Positions 26,416-34,944 of a stretch of DNA of 47,930 bases are shown in pieces. Every line of letters starts with the position of its first letter. The first letter of the stretch is position 1. The notes under the pieces were generated by a model. That model was not told where the DNA came from. It was given only the letters and a program-made list of their open reading frames with translations, and did not search any database. Source of the stretch: Bacteroidales bacterium (GTDB taxonomy: Bacteria > Bacteroidota > Bacteroidia > Bacteroidales > NBLH01); contig JAFGWC010000088.1 in the NCBI GenBank assembly GCA_016937695.1, positions 1 through 47,930 of the forward strand, given 5' to 3'. Made by a program: the position numbers and the translations under genes.

Positions 26416-26919
26416 TTATTGTCGGTTGAATGTTAATATAATTAAAGCGTGTTCTATTTCTCCTTTAATAAAGCTATTATGCTGATTTATTAAATCTTCA
26501 ATTTTTATCCCAAGAAAGATTCCTTTTTGTGTTTTTAATTTTAAAAAAGATTTTTTTGTTAATCTGTTAAATCCCACTTTATTATCTTCAATTTCTTTTA
26601 ATAATGCAACAGAAAGTTGTATTATTCCTTGAATAAAAATACTGCATTTAGAATTTTTATTATTTTCAAGCCAAATTTTTTCTAGTACTTCATGCACTTC
26701 CCAATAATATTTGTGGTTAAATAAATCAATTGCATATAAATAACGCTCAGATTTTTGCCAGGTTTTTTCAGAAAACTTTAAAGTTGATTCAGGCAATAAA
26801 GGAATATGGATTCTATTTGGTGTTTTATCTGGATGTTGCTCATATTTAGGAATATATCGCCAATATGGTAAATCAAAATTTGTATATCTGCTAGTTTGTA
26901 TATTTTCTTTTTTATTCAT
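26416..26919 (-). CDS. DUF309 domain-containing protein
   Basis: A 167-residue cytoplasmic protein. Residues about 58-130 match DUF309: YAIDLFNHKYYWEVHEVLE, then IWLENNKNSKCSIFIQGIIQ and NRLTKKSFLKLK. The HxxxxWExHE-like pattern is the family's hallmark. Biochemical function is unknown. It stands opposite the BtuF-like gene with a 72-base divergent spacer and shows no operon partner. Confidence 0.8.
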   Translation of the reverse strand: MNKKENIQTSRYTNFDLPYWRYIPKYEQHPDKTPNRIHIPLLPESTLKFSEKTWQKSERYLYAIDLFNHKYYWEVHEVLEKIWLENNKNSKCSIFIQGIIQLSVALLKEIEDNKVGFNRLTKKSFLKLKTQKGIFLGIKIEDLINQHNSFIKGEIEHALIILTFNRQ

Positions 26920-26952
26920 TTTATTAAGCTATTAAAGCTTTTATTTACTTAT

Positions 26953-26974
26953 TTTGTATAGATAAATATACAAA
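26953..26974. promoter_or_regulatory. Perfect inverted repeat in a divergent spacer; possible operator
   Basis: TTTGTATA, a 6-base gap, TATACAAA, centred between the two divergent genes. An 8-bp perfect dyad suits a dimeric regulator site, but A+T-rich sequence gives such repeats by chance. Confidence 0.3.
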
Positions 26975-26991
26975 TAAATTAATTGTAAATT

Positions 26992-27786
26992 ATGAAATTT
27001 ACAGATTCATTAAAGAGGAATATTACAATAGATTTTCCTCCAAAACGTATAATTTCTCTTGTTCCTTCGATAACAGAATTGTTATTTGATTTGGATTTAG
27101 ATGAAAAAATTGTTGGCATTACTTCTTTTTGTATTCATCCTGAAAAGGCAATAAATAAAACAAAAATCGGAGGAACTAAAACTATTAAATTTAATAAGAT
27201 TGATGAATTAAAACCTGATTTAATTATTGCTGAAAAGGCTGAAAATGAGAAAATTGCAGTATTAAAACTTGCCGAAAAATATCCTGTATATATTTTTGAC
27301 ATTCATAATTTTGATGATGCATTAAATATGATTCGTGTAATTGGAAATTTAACAAACAAAAATGCAAATGGCAGATTAATTATTGATAAAATAACTCGTA
27401 ATTTTATAGAAAATAAAATTGACTTTAAACAAAGAACCGTTTTTTATCCAATCTGGAAAAATCCTTTTTTTACAATTAATAATAATACATTTATTAATTC
27501 AATTCTTGAAATTTGTAATTTGAAAAATGTTTTTGCAGATAAAGAAACAGAATATCCAATTATTGATATTGAAGAAATTATAAATAAAAATCCTGAAATA
27601 GTTTTTTTACCAAGCGAACCATATAATTTCAAACAGATAGACAAAGCGTTTTTTCAGAAGATATTACCAAAAAGCAAAATTATAAATGTAGATGGAGAAA
27701 TGTTTAGCTGGTATGGTTCTAGAATGATTTATGTATCTGAATATTTAAGAAAGCTAGAAGTTTTAATTTATAATAATCTTAGCTAA
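26992..27786 (+). CDS. BtuF-like helical-backbone metal/cobalamin-binding protein without a signal peptide
   Basis: A 264-residue member of the type III periplasmic-binding fold (TroA/BtuF superfamily). Family marks: PPKRIISLVPSITELLFDL near the N terminus, then IVGITSFCIHPE, IGGTKTIKFNKIDELKPDLI, and a second lobe with FSWYGSRMIYVSEYLRKL. It begins directly at the folded domain, with no signal peptide or lipobox. No upstream in-frame extension supplies one. No permease or ATPase is adjacent. Such solitary leaderless proteins may be cytoplasmic ligand binders. Cobalamin is the usual guess but is not shown here. Confidence 0.75.
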   Translation: MKFTDSLKRNITIDFPPKRIISLVPSITELLFDLDLDEKIVGITSFCIHPEKAINKTKIGGTKTIKFNKIDELKPDLIIAEKAENEKIAVLKLAEKYPVYIFDIHNFDDALNMIRVIGNLTNKNANGRLIIDKITRNFIENKIDFKQRTVFYPIWKNPFFTINNNTFINSILEICNLKNVFADKETEYPIIDIEEIINKNPEIVFLPSEPYNFKQIDKAFFQKILPKSKIINVDGEMFSWYGSRMIYVSEYLRKLEVLIYNNLS

Positions 27787-27856
27787 ATAGCTGATTATAA
27801 GCACTATAAAAATCTAATAAATTAATTTTATTTGATATTATTTATATATAAATTGT

Positions 27857-28936
27857 TTATTTATCGTAAATTTTTGGTTTGATTTCTCCTTGTATCACCA
27901 TTAATCCGTTTAGTGCTAATGCGCGCATTTCATCTTCTCCCGGATATACATGAACAGGTGCAATTCTGTAAACTCTTTCAATAATTTTATTTACAAAATA
28001 TTTGCTGTTTGCTAATCCGCCTGTTAAAAGTATAGCGTCAACTTTGCCTTTTAAAGCCGGACACATAGAACCAATATATTTAGAAACCTGATAAGCCATT
28101 GCATCTAAATAAAATTTTGCTTCTTCATCACCATCTATAGCTCTAAGTTCAACATCATAAGCGCTATTTGTACCAAGATAAGCAACTAAACCGCCTTCGC
28201 CATTAATCATTTTTTTTATTTTCTCTTTTGTATATCTGCCACTAAAGCACATTTTTACTAAATCTCCAATTGGTAAAGTGCCGCTTCTTTCCGGTGAAAA
28301 AGGTCCTTCGCCGTCAAGTCCTTGATTTACATCAATTACCCGGCCTTTTTCATGAGCTCCAATTGTTGTTCCGCCGCCCATATGAACAACTATTAAATTC
28401 AGTTCTTCATATTCTTTCATTACCGATTTTGCATGTAAACGAGCCACTGCTTTTTGATTTAAAGCATGAAAAATTGATTTTCGTCTAAATGCAGGATGAC
28501 CAGAAACTCGAGCAAGTGGAGATAATTCATCAACAACCACAGGATCAGCAATATACGCTTTTGCATCATCAAGGCTTAATGCAATTTCATGTGCTATTAA
28601 ACCTCCAAGATTACTTGCATGTTCGCCTAATGGACTGTTAATCAAATCTCTAATCATGTTCTCGTTAATCTCATAAACTCCTGATTCTATTGGTTTTATT
28701 AAACCTCCACGACCAACAACAGCTCTTATTAAATCAAGCCTAATTTCTGCTTTTTTTAATTCCTCAAGTATAATATTTTTTCTAAATTCGTATTGATCTG
28801 CAATAGTTGCAAATTGAGCTAATTCTTCAGTTTCGTGTTTTATATTTTTAAGAAAAACAGGGTTTGCATTTTGATATACAGCAATTTTTGTTGACGTTGA
28901 ACCTGGGTTTATAGCTAATATTCTTATATTTTTCAT
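27857..28936 (-). CDS. buk: Butyrate kinase
   Basis: A 359-residue member of the acetokinase family, butyrate-kinase branch: RILAINPGSTSTKIAVYQN at the N terminus, VVGRGGLIKPIESGVY, VVHMGGGTTIGAHEKGRV, DGEGPFSPERSGTLP, and DAILLTGGLANSKYF. Converts butyryl phosphate (or a branched homologue) and ADP to the acid and ATP. It follows ptb in the usual ptb-buk order, although with a 219-base A+T-rich gap. Substrate could be isobutyrate or isovalerate as well as butyrate. Confidence 0.95.
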   Translation of the reverse strand: MKNIRILAINPGSTSTKIAVYQNANPVFLKNIKHETEELAQFATIADQYEFRKNIILEELKKAEIRLDLIRAVVGRGGLIKPIESGVYEINENMIRDLINSPLGEHASNLGGLIAHEIALSLDDAKAYIADPVVVDELSPLARVSGHPAFRRKSIFHALNQKAVARLHAKSVMKEYEELNLIVVHMGGGTTIGAHEKGRVIDVNQGLDGEGPFSPERSGTLPIGDLVKMCFSGRYTKEKIKKMINGEGGLVAYLGTNSAYDVELRAIDGDEEAKFYLDAMAYQVSKYIGSMCPALKGKVDAILLTGGLANSKYFVNKIIERVYRIAPVHVYPGEDEMRALALNGLMVIQGEIKPKIYDK

Positions 28937-29155
28937 AATAATTCTTATTTTTTTATTGCTGTATTAAATTATAGTTTTAATTTATTTAACTATTTAAAAA
29001 TTAGTTTTTTAGCTTAGGTTTAAATATTAATTTTCAGCAAAATTTACTAATAAAATTATTGAACTTATTAATAGATAAATTAATTTGCTAAATAGTTAAT
29101 TATTAAATATTTATGTAAATAATCAATAATATAAAACTAAATTTTATAATAATAT

Positions 29156-30055
29156 TTATACGCCTGATGCAGCTAAATAAATACTGTTAAGTTTTGTTTC
29201 TTCAGAATCTGAACGTGATGTTAAAACTATTGGAACTTTTGCACCTAAAATTACAGCTGCTACTTTTGACTTTGCGAAAAATGTTAAGCTTTTATAAAAG
29301 ACATTTCCTGTTTCAATATTTGGCATTAATAATAAATCGGCTTCTCCAGCTACCGGACTTGTAATACCTTTATGATTAGCACTTTTTTTATTAATTGCAT
29401 TGTCTAATGCCAAAGGTCCGTCGATTATACAATTGCCTATTTGATTTCTTTCCGACATTTTAGCTATTATTGCTGCATCTATGCTAGATTGCATTGAATG
29501 GCTAACTGTTTCGGCTGCTGAAATTGCTGCAACTTTTGGATTTTTAATACCTATTTTATTCAAATAATTTACAGCATTTTGTGTTATCCCAATTTTTTCT
29601 TTAACATCAGGTGCAATATTCATTGCAACATCTGTTATGGATAATAATTTATGATATGATTCTAATTCAAAAATAGCTAAGTGCGATAATAAACTTCCCG
29701 AATTTAATCCCCATTCTTTGTTTAAAACTGCTTTTAATAATATTGCTGTGGAAACATTTCCTTTCATTAATATTTGAGCTTTACCATTATTGATAATTTC
29801 TATTGCTTTTTTTACAGCAAGTGCTTTATCTTCAATGTCATATATCTCAATTTCTGATAAATCAAAATCTAATTCGGCAGCAATTTTTTCAATTTCAGTT
29901 TTAATTCCAACTAATACAGATTTAACGATACCTTTTTTTTCAGCTAATAAGATTGCCTCTAATGAATGTTTATCATGAGCAACTGCCAATACTAATTTTG
30001 GTATATTTGACTTGCTTAAATTTTTCTCAAATAATTCTTTAAGTTTTGTGAACAT
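29156..30055 (-). CDS. ptb: Phosphate butyryltransferase
   Basis: A 299-residue enzyme of the phosphotransacetylase family in its short, butyryl form. Marks: LVLAVAHDKHSLEAILLA, GKAQILMKGNVSTAILLKAVL, LSITDVAMNIAPDVKEK, DGPLALDNAINKKSA, and GEADLLLMPNIETGN. Exchanges CoA for phosphate on butyryl-CoA or similar acyl-CoAs, feeding butyrate kinase next door. A terminator-like palindrome separates it from ackA upstream, so it may be expressed partly on its own. Confidence 0.94.
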   Translation of the reverse strand: MFTKLKELFEKNLSKSNIPKLVLAVAHDKHSLEAILLAEKKGIVKSVLVGIKTEIEKIAAELDFDLSEIEIYDIEDKALAVKKAIEIINNGKAQILMKGNVSTAILLKAVLNKEWGLNSGSLLSHLAIFELESYHKLLSITDVAMNIAPDVKEKIGITQNAVNYLNKIGIKNPKVAAISAAETVSHSMQSSIDAAIIAKMSERNQIGNCIIDGPLALDNAINKKSANHKGITSPVAGEADLLLMPNIETGNVFYKSLTFFAKSKVAAVILGAKVPIVLTSRSDSEETKLNSIYLAASGV

Positions 30056-30103
30056 TTATCTATTGATTTTCAGCTATTTGATATTAAGTTAAATTGAATT
30101 TAT

Positions 30104-30149
30104 AAAAAAATTAGTATTTAAATAATTAATTTATTATTTAAATACTAAT
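30104..30149 (-). terminator. Long perfect A+T palindrome after ackA, terminator-like
   Basis: A 17-bp perfect inverted repeat (30110-30126 with 30133-30149; arm ATTAGTATTTAAATAAT) with a 6-base loop is followed on the minus strand by six T. The form is terminator-like, although there are only two G:C pairs in the stem, so termination would be partial at best. It may set the ratio of ptb-buk to pta-ackA expression. Confidence 0.5.
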
Positions 30150-30158
30150 CAAAATATT

Positions 30159-31361
30159 TTAAATATTATTTATTATTTTTTCTGTGTCTTTAGCAATAAC
30201 ATATTCTTCATCTGTTTGAATTACAAGAATATTTACCTTCGATTTTTTTGAATTTATTATTTCTGATTTTTTTCTCAATCCTTTATTTTTATCATAATCT
30301 AATTCAATTCCAAGGAATTCTAAATCTTCAGTTATTCCACGTCTTATAATATCTGCATTTTCGCCAATACCACCTGTAAATATAAGAGTATCTATTCCAC
30401 CCATAGCAGCAGCATAAGCACCAATATATTTTTTAATTCTATAGTAGTACATATCCAAACCTAATTGAGCTCTTTCATTACCTTGTTCTGCAGCTATTTC
30501 AATCTCTCTCATATCTGACGAAACACCAGTAATACCTAACATTCCGCTGTGTTTGTTTATTAATGTTCTGGAAGCATCAATTCCAATTTCTTCTTTTTCC
30601 ATTAGATATAATAAAACACCTAAATCTAAATCACCAGTTCTTGTACCCATAATTAAACCTTCTACAGGAGTTAAACCCATTGATGTATCAACAGATTTGC
30701 CATTTTTAATGGCTGTTATAGATGCTCCGTTACCTAAGTGGCATGCTACAACCTTTTGCTCGTTAATATTGGCGTTAAGCATCTCAGCGGCTTTATTAAT
30801 TATGTATCTATAGCTAGTGCCGTGAAATCCGTATCTTCTAACGCCATGTTTTTTGTACAGAGTATACGGTGTTGCATACATAAATGCTTTTGCAGGCATA
30901 GTTTGATGAAATGCTGTATCAAAAACTGCAACTTGAGGAATATTAGGAAGTAATAAATCCATAGCTAAAATCCCTTTATAATTATGAGGATTATGCAAAG
31001 GTGCTAATTCACTTACTTTTTCAATATCTTTTTTTACATCTGCATCGATAAGAACACTTTCTGTGAATTTTTCGCCTCCATGTGCAACACGATGACCAAC
31101 TGCATTTATTTCGTCAAGATCTGCAATGCAACCATGATCTTTGCTTACTAATATTCCTAAAACATATTCAATTCCAACTTGATGGTCTAATATATCACCT
31201 TCAAATTTAACTTTTTGACCATCTTCTTTTTCATGCATTAAATATGCACCTTTAAGTCCAATTTTTTCAACAATGCCTTTTGCAAGTACTCTTTCCTCTT
31301 CCATTTTAAAGAGTTGATATTTAATTGATGAACTTCCGCAGTTCAGAACCATTATATTCAT
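30159..31361 (-). CDS. ackA: Acetate kinase
   Basis: A 400-residue enzyme of normal length. Family marks: IMVLNCGSSSIKYQLF at the start, HRVAHGGEKFTES, VFDTAFHQTMP, RRYGFHGTSY, CHLGNGASITAI, GLTPVEGLIMGTRTGDLD and FTGGIGENADIIR. Converts acetyl phosphate and ADP to acetate and ATP. It is separated from pta by the dehydrogenase-like gene, in a leftward operon with gaps of 40-57 bases. Confidence 0.97.
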   Translation of the reverse strand: MNIMVLNCGSSSIKYQLFKMEEERVLAKGIVEKIGLKGAYLMHEKEDGQKVKFEGDILDHQVGIEYVLGILVSKDHGCIADLDEINAVGHRVAHGGEKFTESVLIDADVKKDIEKVSELAPLHNPHNYKGILAMDLLLPNIPQVAVFDTAFHQTMPAKAFMYATPYTLYKKHGVRRYGFHGTSYRYIINKAAEMLNANINEQKVVACHLGNGASITAIKNGKSVDTSMGLTPVEGLIMGTRTGDLDLGVLLYLMEKEEIGIDASRTLINKHSGMLGITGVSSDMREIEIAAEQGNERAQLGLDMYYYRIKKYIGAYAAAMGGIDTLIFTGGIGENADIIRRGITEDLEFLGIELDYDKNKGLRKKSEIINSKKSKVNILVIQTDEEYVIAKDTEKIINNI

Positions 31362-31418
31362 TATGATATTTTTTATTTAAAATACAAATTAAAACTTTAA
31401 GAATTTAATAATGAGATT

Positions 31419-32393
31419 TTAGCATTTTGAATAGTTTTCTGCAGCATCAATTTTTCTACCTTGCTCATTATAAATATAAAAACCACTGTGTGTTTTTCTG
31501 CCTAAACGATTAGCTCTAACGAGTTTTTTTAATAATGGAGATGGTTTATATTTCATATCACCAAATTCATTATAAAGATTATCCATCCATCTAACAACTT
31601 TATCAAGGCCAATTCTATCAGCCATTTCAAAAGGGCCAAGAGGTAAACCTAATCCATTTTTCATTGCTAAATCAATATTCCCTTTACTTGAAACATTTTC
31701 CATTAAAATATCACATGCTTCACCGATAAGAGAAACAAAAAGCCTAACGCTTATTAAACCAGGAGATTCTTCAACAGGAATTGCAATTTTATCAATTAAT
31801 GTTGTGAATTTTTTCACATCTTCACAAATAGCCTGACTAGTATGTATTCCTCTAACAACTTCAACAACATTTGCACCAGGTGCTGTGGTTGAAAAATGAA
31901 GGCTTAAGCATCTGTCTTTATAATTCAGCTCAGAAGATAATTCGGTAATTACTGTTGTTGTTGAGTTTGTTGCAATTATTGCGTCTCTTCTGGTATTATC
32001 TTCAATTTTTTTGAAAACACTTTTCCTTACATCTACACTTAATTCTCTTTTCTTTGATAAAATTGACTCAATAACTAAATCACATTCTTTAAAGTCAGAA
32101 TAGTCTAAAGTGCCTTTAATTCTCGATAATACTGCTCGTTTATCGCCACTTGTCATGCCCCAGTGCTCTATTCTACTATCCATTTCTTCGGCCAATTCTT
32201 TAAAAGTTTCATCAATAATTTCTTTAGATAGTTCTAAAAAAATTACTTCAATACCTTTTGTTGCCATCATAAGAATAATTCGTTGCCCAGTAGTTCCGGC
32301 ACCAACTAAACCAACATTAGAAAATTGGGCTTTAGGTCTTTCGCTTTTATTTAGAGCATATTTTTCTATTTGCTCAACAATGAGTTCTGCCAT
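31419..32393 (-). CDS. 3-hydroxyacyl-CoA dehydrogenase family protein (divergent)
   Basis: A 324-residue two-domain protein. A Rossmann fold begins after an unusual ~27-residue leader with NVGLVGAGTTGQRI (the common form is GAGTMG). The C-terminal helical domain is seen in GLGLPLGPFEMADRIGLD and NRLGRKTHSGFYIY. The catalytic His-Glu pair appears present in LHFSTTAPGANVVEVVRG, but the usual HFFNP motif has become HFSTT and the family's GF-NR segment reads PGLISVRL. It may therefore act on a different substrate than 3-hydroxybutyryl-CoA or have lost activity. Its place between pta and ackA links it to acyl-CoA metabolism. Confidence 0.8.
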   Translation of the reverse strand: MAELIVEQIEKYALNKSERPKAQFSNVGLVGAGTTGQRIILMMATKGIEVIFLELSKEIIDETFKELAEEMDSRIEHWGMTSGDKRAVLSRIKGTLDYSDFKECDLVIESILSKKRELSVDVRKSVFKKIEDNTRRDAIIATNSTTTVITELSSELNYKDRCLSLHFSTTAPGANVVEVVRGIHTSQAICEDVKKFTTLIDKIAIPVEESPGLISVRLFVSLIGEACDILMENVSSKGNIDLAMKNGLGLPLGPFEMADRIGLDKVVRWMDNLYNEFGDMKYKPSPLLKKLVRANRLGRKTHSGFYIYNEQGRKIDAAENYSKC

Positions 32394-32433
32394 TTTAAAA
32401 TACTTTTTATATTTATTTAATTTTTGTTTAGAA

Positions 32434-33435
32434 TTATAAACCTGCTGCTTGATTTGCAGTTATTGCTATAAGATTTGTTATATCACTAACAGAGCAGCCT
32501 CTTGATAAATCATTAATAGGTGCAGCCATTCCTTGAAGTATAGGTCCAATTGCTTCTGCACCGGCCATTCTTTGAACTAATTTGTATGCAATATTTCCAC
32601 TTTCTAATGTTGGAAATACTAATACATTTGCTTTACCGGCAATCATGCTTTCAGGAGCTTTTTGTTTTCCAATTGCTTCAATAATTGCAGCATCTGCTTG
32701 AAGTTCTCCATCTATTTGTAGCTCTGGCATCATTTCTTTAGCATATTTTGTTGCATTTACAACCTTATCAACCATTTCATGTTTTGCACTTCCTTTTGTA
32801 GAAAAACTAAGCATTGCAACTCTAGGTTCAAATCCTGCAATGGCTTTAGTAGTTTTAGCTGTTGCAACAGCAATTTCAGCAAGTTCTTTATCTGTGGGGT
32901 TTGGATGAACTGCGCAGTCAGCAAAAACCATAAGACCATCTTCTCCAAAGTTTTTATCTTTTAATATCATGATAAATGCGCCTGAAACAACACTTATTCC
33001 CTTTGCTGTTTTTACGTATTGGAAAGCAGGTCTTAACACATCGCCTGTTGCATTTCTGGCTCCTGCTACTTCTCCATCAGCATCCCCATTTTTTATCATT
33101 AGAGTAGCAAGATATAAAGGATCTTCTATTAATTTATCAGCTTCTTCTTTTGTTAAGCCTTTACTTTTTCTTATTTCAAGCATTAAGTTAACATAAGTTT
33201 CTTTTTTTTCGTGATTTAATGGATTGATAATTCTTGCTTTGTTAATATGGTTTAAATTATATTTTGCAGCTAAATCCATAATCTCATCAGGATTTCCAAT
33301 TAAAATTATTTCTGCTATTTTTTCAGATAAAACTTCATTTGCAGCCTTTAATGTTCTTTCTTCTGTTCCTTCAGGAAGAACAATTCGCTTATTATGTTTT
33401 TTGGCGCTTTCTTTTATTTTAGTTAACAAGTCCAT
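32434..33435 (-). CDS. pta: Phosphate acetyltransferase
   Basis: A 333-residue Pta domain without the N-terminal DRTGG or P-loop extension. Marks: RIVLPEGTEERTLKAANE, DPLYLATLMIKNGDADG, VFADCAVHPNPT, RVAMLSFSTKGSAKHE, ELQADAAIIEAIG, and NVLVFPTLESGNIAYKLVQR. Interconverts acetyl-CoA and acetyl phosphate. The ATG at 33435 (MDLLTK) is preferred to the TTG at 33444. A -7 box at 33471-33478 suggests this gene starts the operon. Confidence 0.96.
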   Translation of the reverse strand: MDLLTKIKESAKKHNKRIVLPEGTEERTLKAANEVLSEKIAEIILIGNPDEIMDLAAKYNLNHINKARIINPLNHEKKETYVNLMLEIRKSKGLTKEEADKLIEDPLYLATLMIKNGDADGEVAGARNATGDVLRPAFQYVKTAKGISVVSGAFIMILKDKNFGEDGLMVFADCAVHPNPTDKELAEIAVATAKTTKAIAGFEPRVAMLSFSTKGSAKHEMVDKVVNATKYAKEMMPELQIDGELQADAAIIEAIGKQKAPESMIAGKANVLVFPTLESGNIAYKLVQRMAGAEAIGPILQGMAAPINDLSRGCSVSDITNLIAITANQAAGL

Positions 33436-33470
33436 AATTATCAATATTTTATGATTAAATAATTTATGGG

Positions 33471-33478
33471 CAAAATTA
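33471..33478 (-). promoter_or_regulatory. -7 box upstream of pta
   Basis: TAATTTTG on the minus strand matches TAnnTTTG and lies about 36 bases before the pta ATG. No standard -33 TTG is seen. Confidence 0.45.
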
Positions 33479-34017
33479 CTTAAAAAGTTTTGATTAATAT
33501 TGATTGATATTGAGTTTTGGCATTAAAAAAAATATGTTTCTTAACAAGTATTTTATAAACATCTATTTATATTGATATTAGTGAGTTACGATATGGTTTC
33601 AATTAACTTTTTTTAACTTTTGAACTAGGGCATAAATGCCATAGCTAGTTATTTGAAAAAATTGTAAACTGTACATTGTAATTTGTTCCATGAAAAATTT
33701 ATCGAATAATTATGGAAATTAAATATTATTTATTTGAATTTGTTTGTTATTTGGTTTTTGATATTTGTAATTTTTATTTCCGATATCCGAATTACGATTA
33801 ATTGATTTACGAACAAAAAAAACTGAAAACTGAAACCTGGAACTTGAAACCAGAAAAAAAATATCGATATCGAACAAGGAATTATGAATGAAGATTTTTT
33901 AAATTACCAATTGCTGGTGTGCCAATTATGATTTATATTTCCCAATTTTCTAATTTATGAATAATAAGTGGTAAATATCTTAATAAATTGATATCTCTAT
34001 TTTAATTTTTTAAATTA
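33479..34017. other. Long gene-free spacer with a hairpin and low-complexity word repeats
   Basis: No credible gene. A hairpin lies at 33623-33650 (AACTAG / CTAGTT enclosing GGCAT-AA-ATGCC). At 33821-33852 there are imperfect near-tandem words (AACTGAAAACTGAAACC then GGAACTTGAAACC). Nearby are ATATCGATAT (33861-33870), CGAACAAGGAAT, and CGATATCCGAATTACG (33781-33796). Such word salad is common in Bacteroidetes spacers. Confidence 0.55.
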
Positions 34018-34025
34018 TATCTTTG
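34018..34025 (+). promoter_or_regulatory. -7 box of the TSUP permease gene
   Basis: TATCTTTG matches TAnnTTTG, 22 bases before the ATG at 34048. The nearest TTG is 27 bases further upstream, longer than usual. Confidence 0.4.
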
Positions 34026-34047
34026 GCAAGTTTTTTATATTTAGAAT

Positions 34048-34800
34048 ATGGAATGGTATATAATTTTATTAGTTATTGTAATTGGATTTGTAGCAGGTTT
34101 TATTAATACTCTTGCAGGAAGTGGCTCTCTTTTAACATTACCATTATTAATGTTTCTGGGACTTCCGGCTAATGTTGCCAACGGCACTAATCGAATTGGA
34201 ATTTTATTTCAGAGCATAGTTGCATCTAGTAGTTTTAAGCATAATAAAGTACTTGATTATAAAGCAGGTTTATGGTTAGGTGTACCAAGTATTATTGGAG
34301 CAATTGCAGGCTCAATATGGGCAGTTAATTTAACTGATGAAATAATGAGAATATTTATTGGAGTATTACTAGTAGTTATGTTCTTTATTATTTTGTATAA
34401 ACCAGAAGCATGGATTAAAGGTCAGGCTGGAAAAGTTAAAGAAAAACCATCAATATTTCAGCTTATAATTTTTTTTATTATTGGTTTATATGGTGGATTT
34501 ATTCAAGCTGGTGTTGGTTTTTTCTTGCTTGGAGGTTTAGTGCTTGGCGCTGGTTATGATTTAATTAAGGCTAATGCAATAAAGGTTTTTATTACTTTAT
34601 TATTCACAATACCCGCTTTATTGGTGTTTATAATTAATAACCAAATAGATTACATACTTGGATTTGTTCTAGCAATTGGAAGCATGCTGGGTGCCTTTGT
34701 TGCTACTAAGTTTGCAATAAAAAAAGGTGCTATATATGTTAGGTATGTTTTATTATTTGCAATTGGTTTGTCATCTTTAAAACTTTTCGGATTATTTTAA
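34048..34800 (+). CDS. TSUP family permease (sulfite exporter TauE/SafE family)
   Basis: A 250-residue integral membrane protein with about eight TM helices in two repeat halves. Each half carries the family glycine-rich signature: GFVAGFINTLAGSGSLLTLP near the N terminus and GLYGGFIQAGVGFFLLGGL near residue 150. The first half continues with ANGTNRIGILFQS. The family moves small sulfur- or carbon-containing anions, but members differ widely in substrate and direction. Nothing nearby identifies the cargo. It stands alone, with its own -7 box. Confidence 0.88.
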   Translation: MEWYIILLVIVIGFVAGFINTLAGSGSLLTLPLLMFLGLPANVANGTNRIGILFQSIVASSSFKHNKVLDYKAGLWLGVPSIIGAIAGSIWAVNLTDEIMRIFIGVLLVVMFFIILYKPEAWIKGQAGKVKEKPSIFQLIIFFIIGLYGGFIQAGVGFFLLGGLVLGAGYDLIKANAIKVFITLLFTIPALLVFIINNQIDYILGFVLAIGSMLGAFVATKFAIKKGAIYVRYVLLFAIGLSSLKLFGLF

Positions 34801-34944
34801 TTTTTTTTTGTAATTTTATTTTTAAAAGCGGGTAATTTTTTTCAATTTAATTCTATTTTATGAGTTTTCTGTGATAAATAGAATTTATTACACACTAAAT
34901 GATTATTTTAAAGTAATTATTTGAAACAATTAAAAAATAAACAT

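Noticed and set aside
32757-32948. Short frames on both strands inside pta
   Set aside because: They overlap the full Pta domain and show no independent signals.
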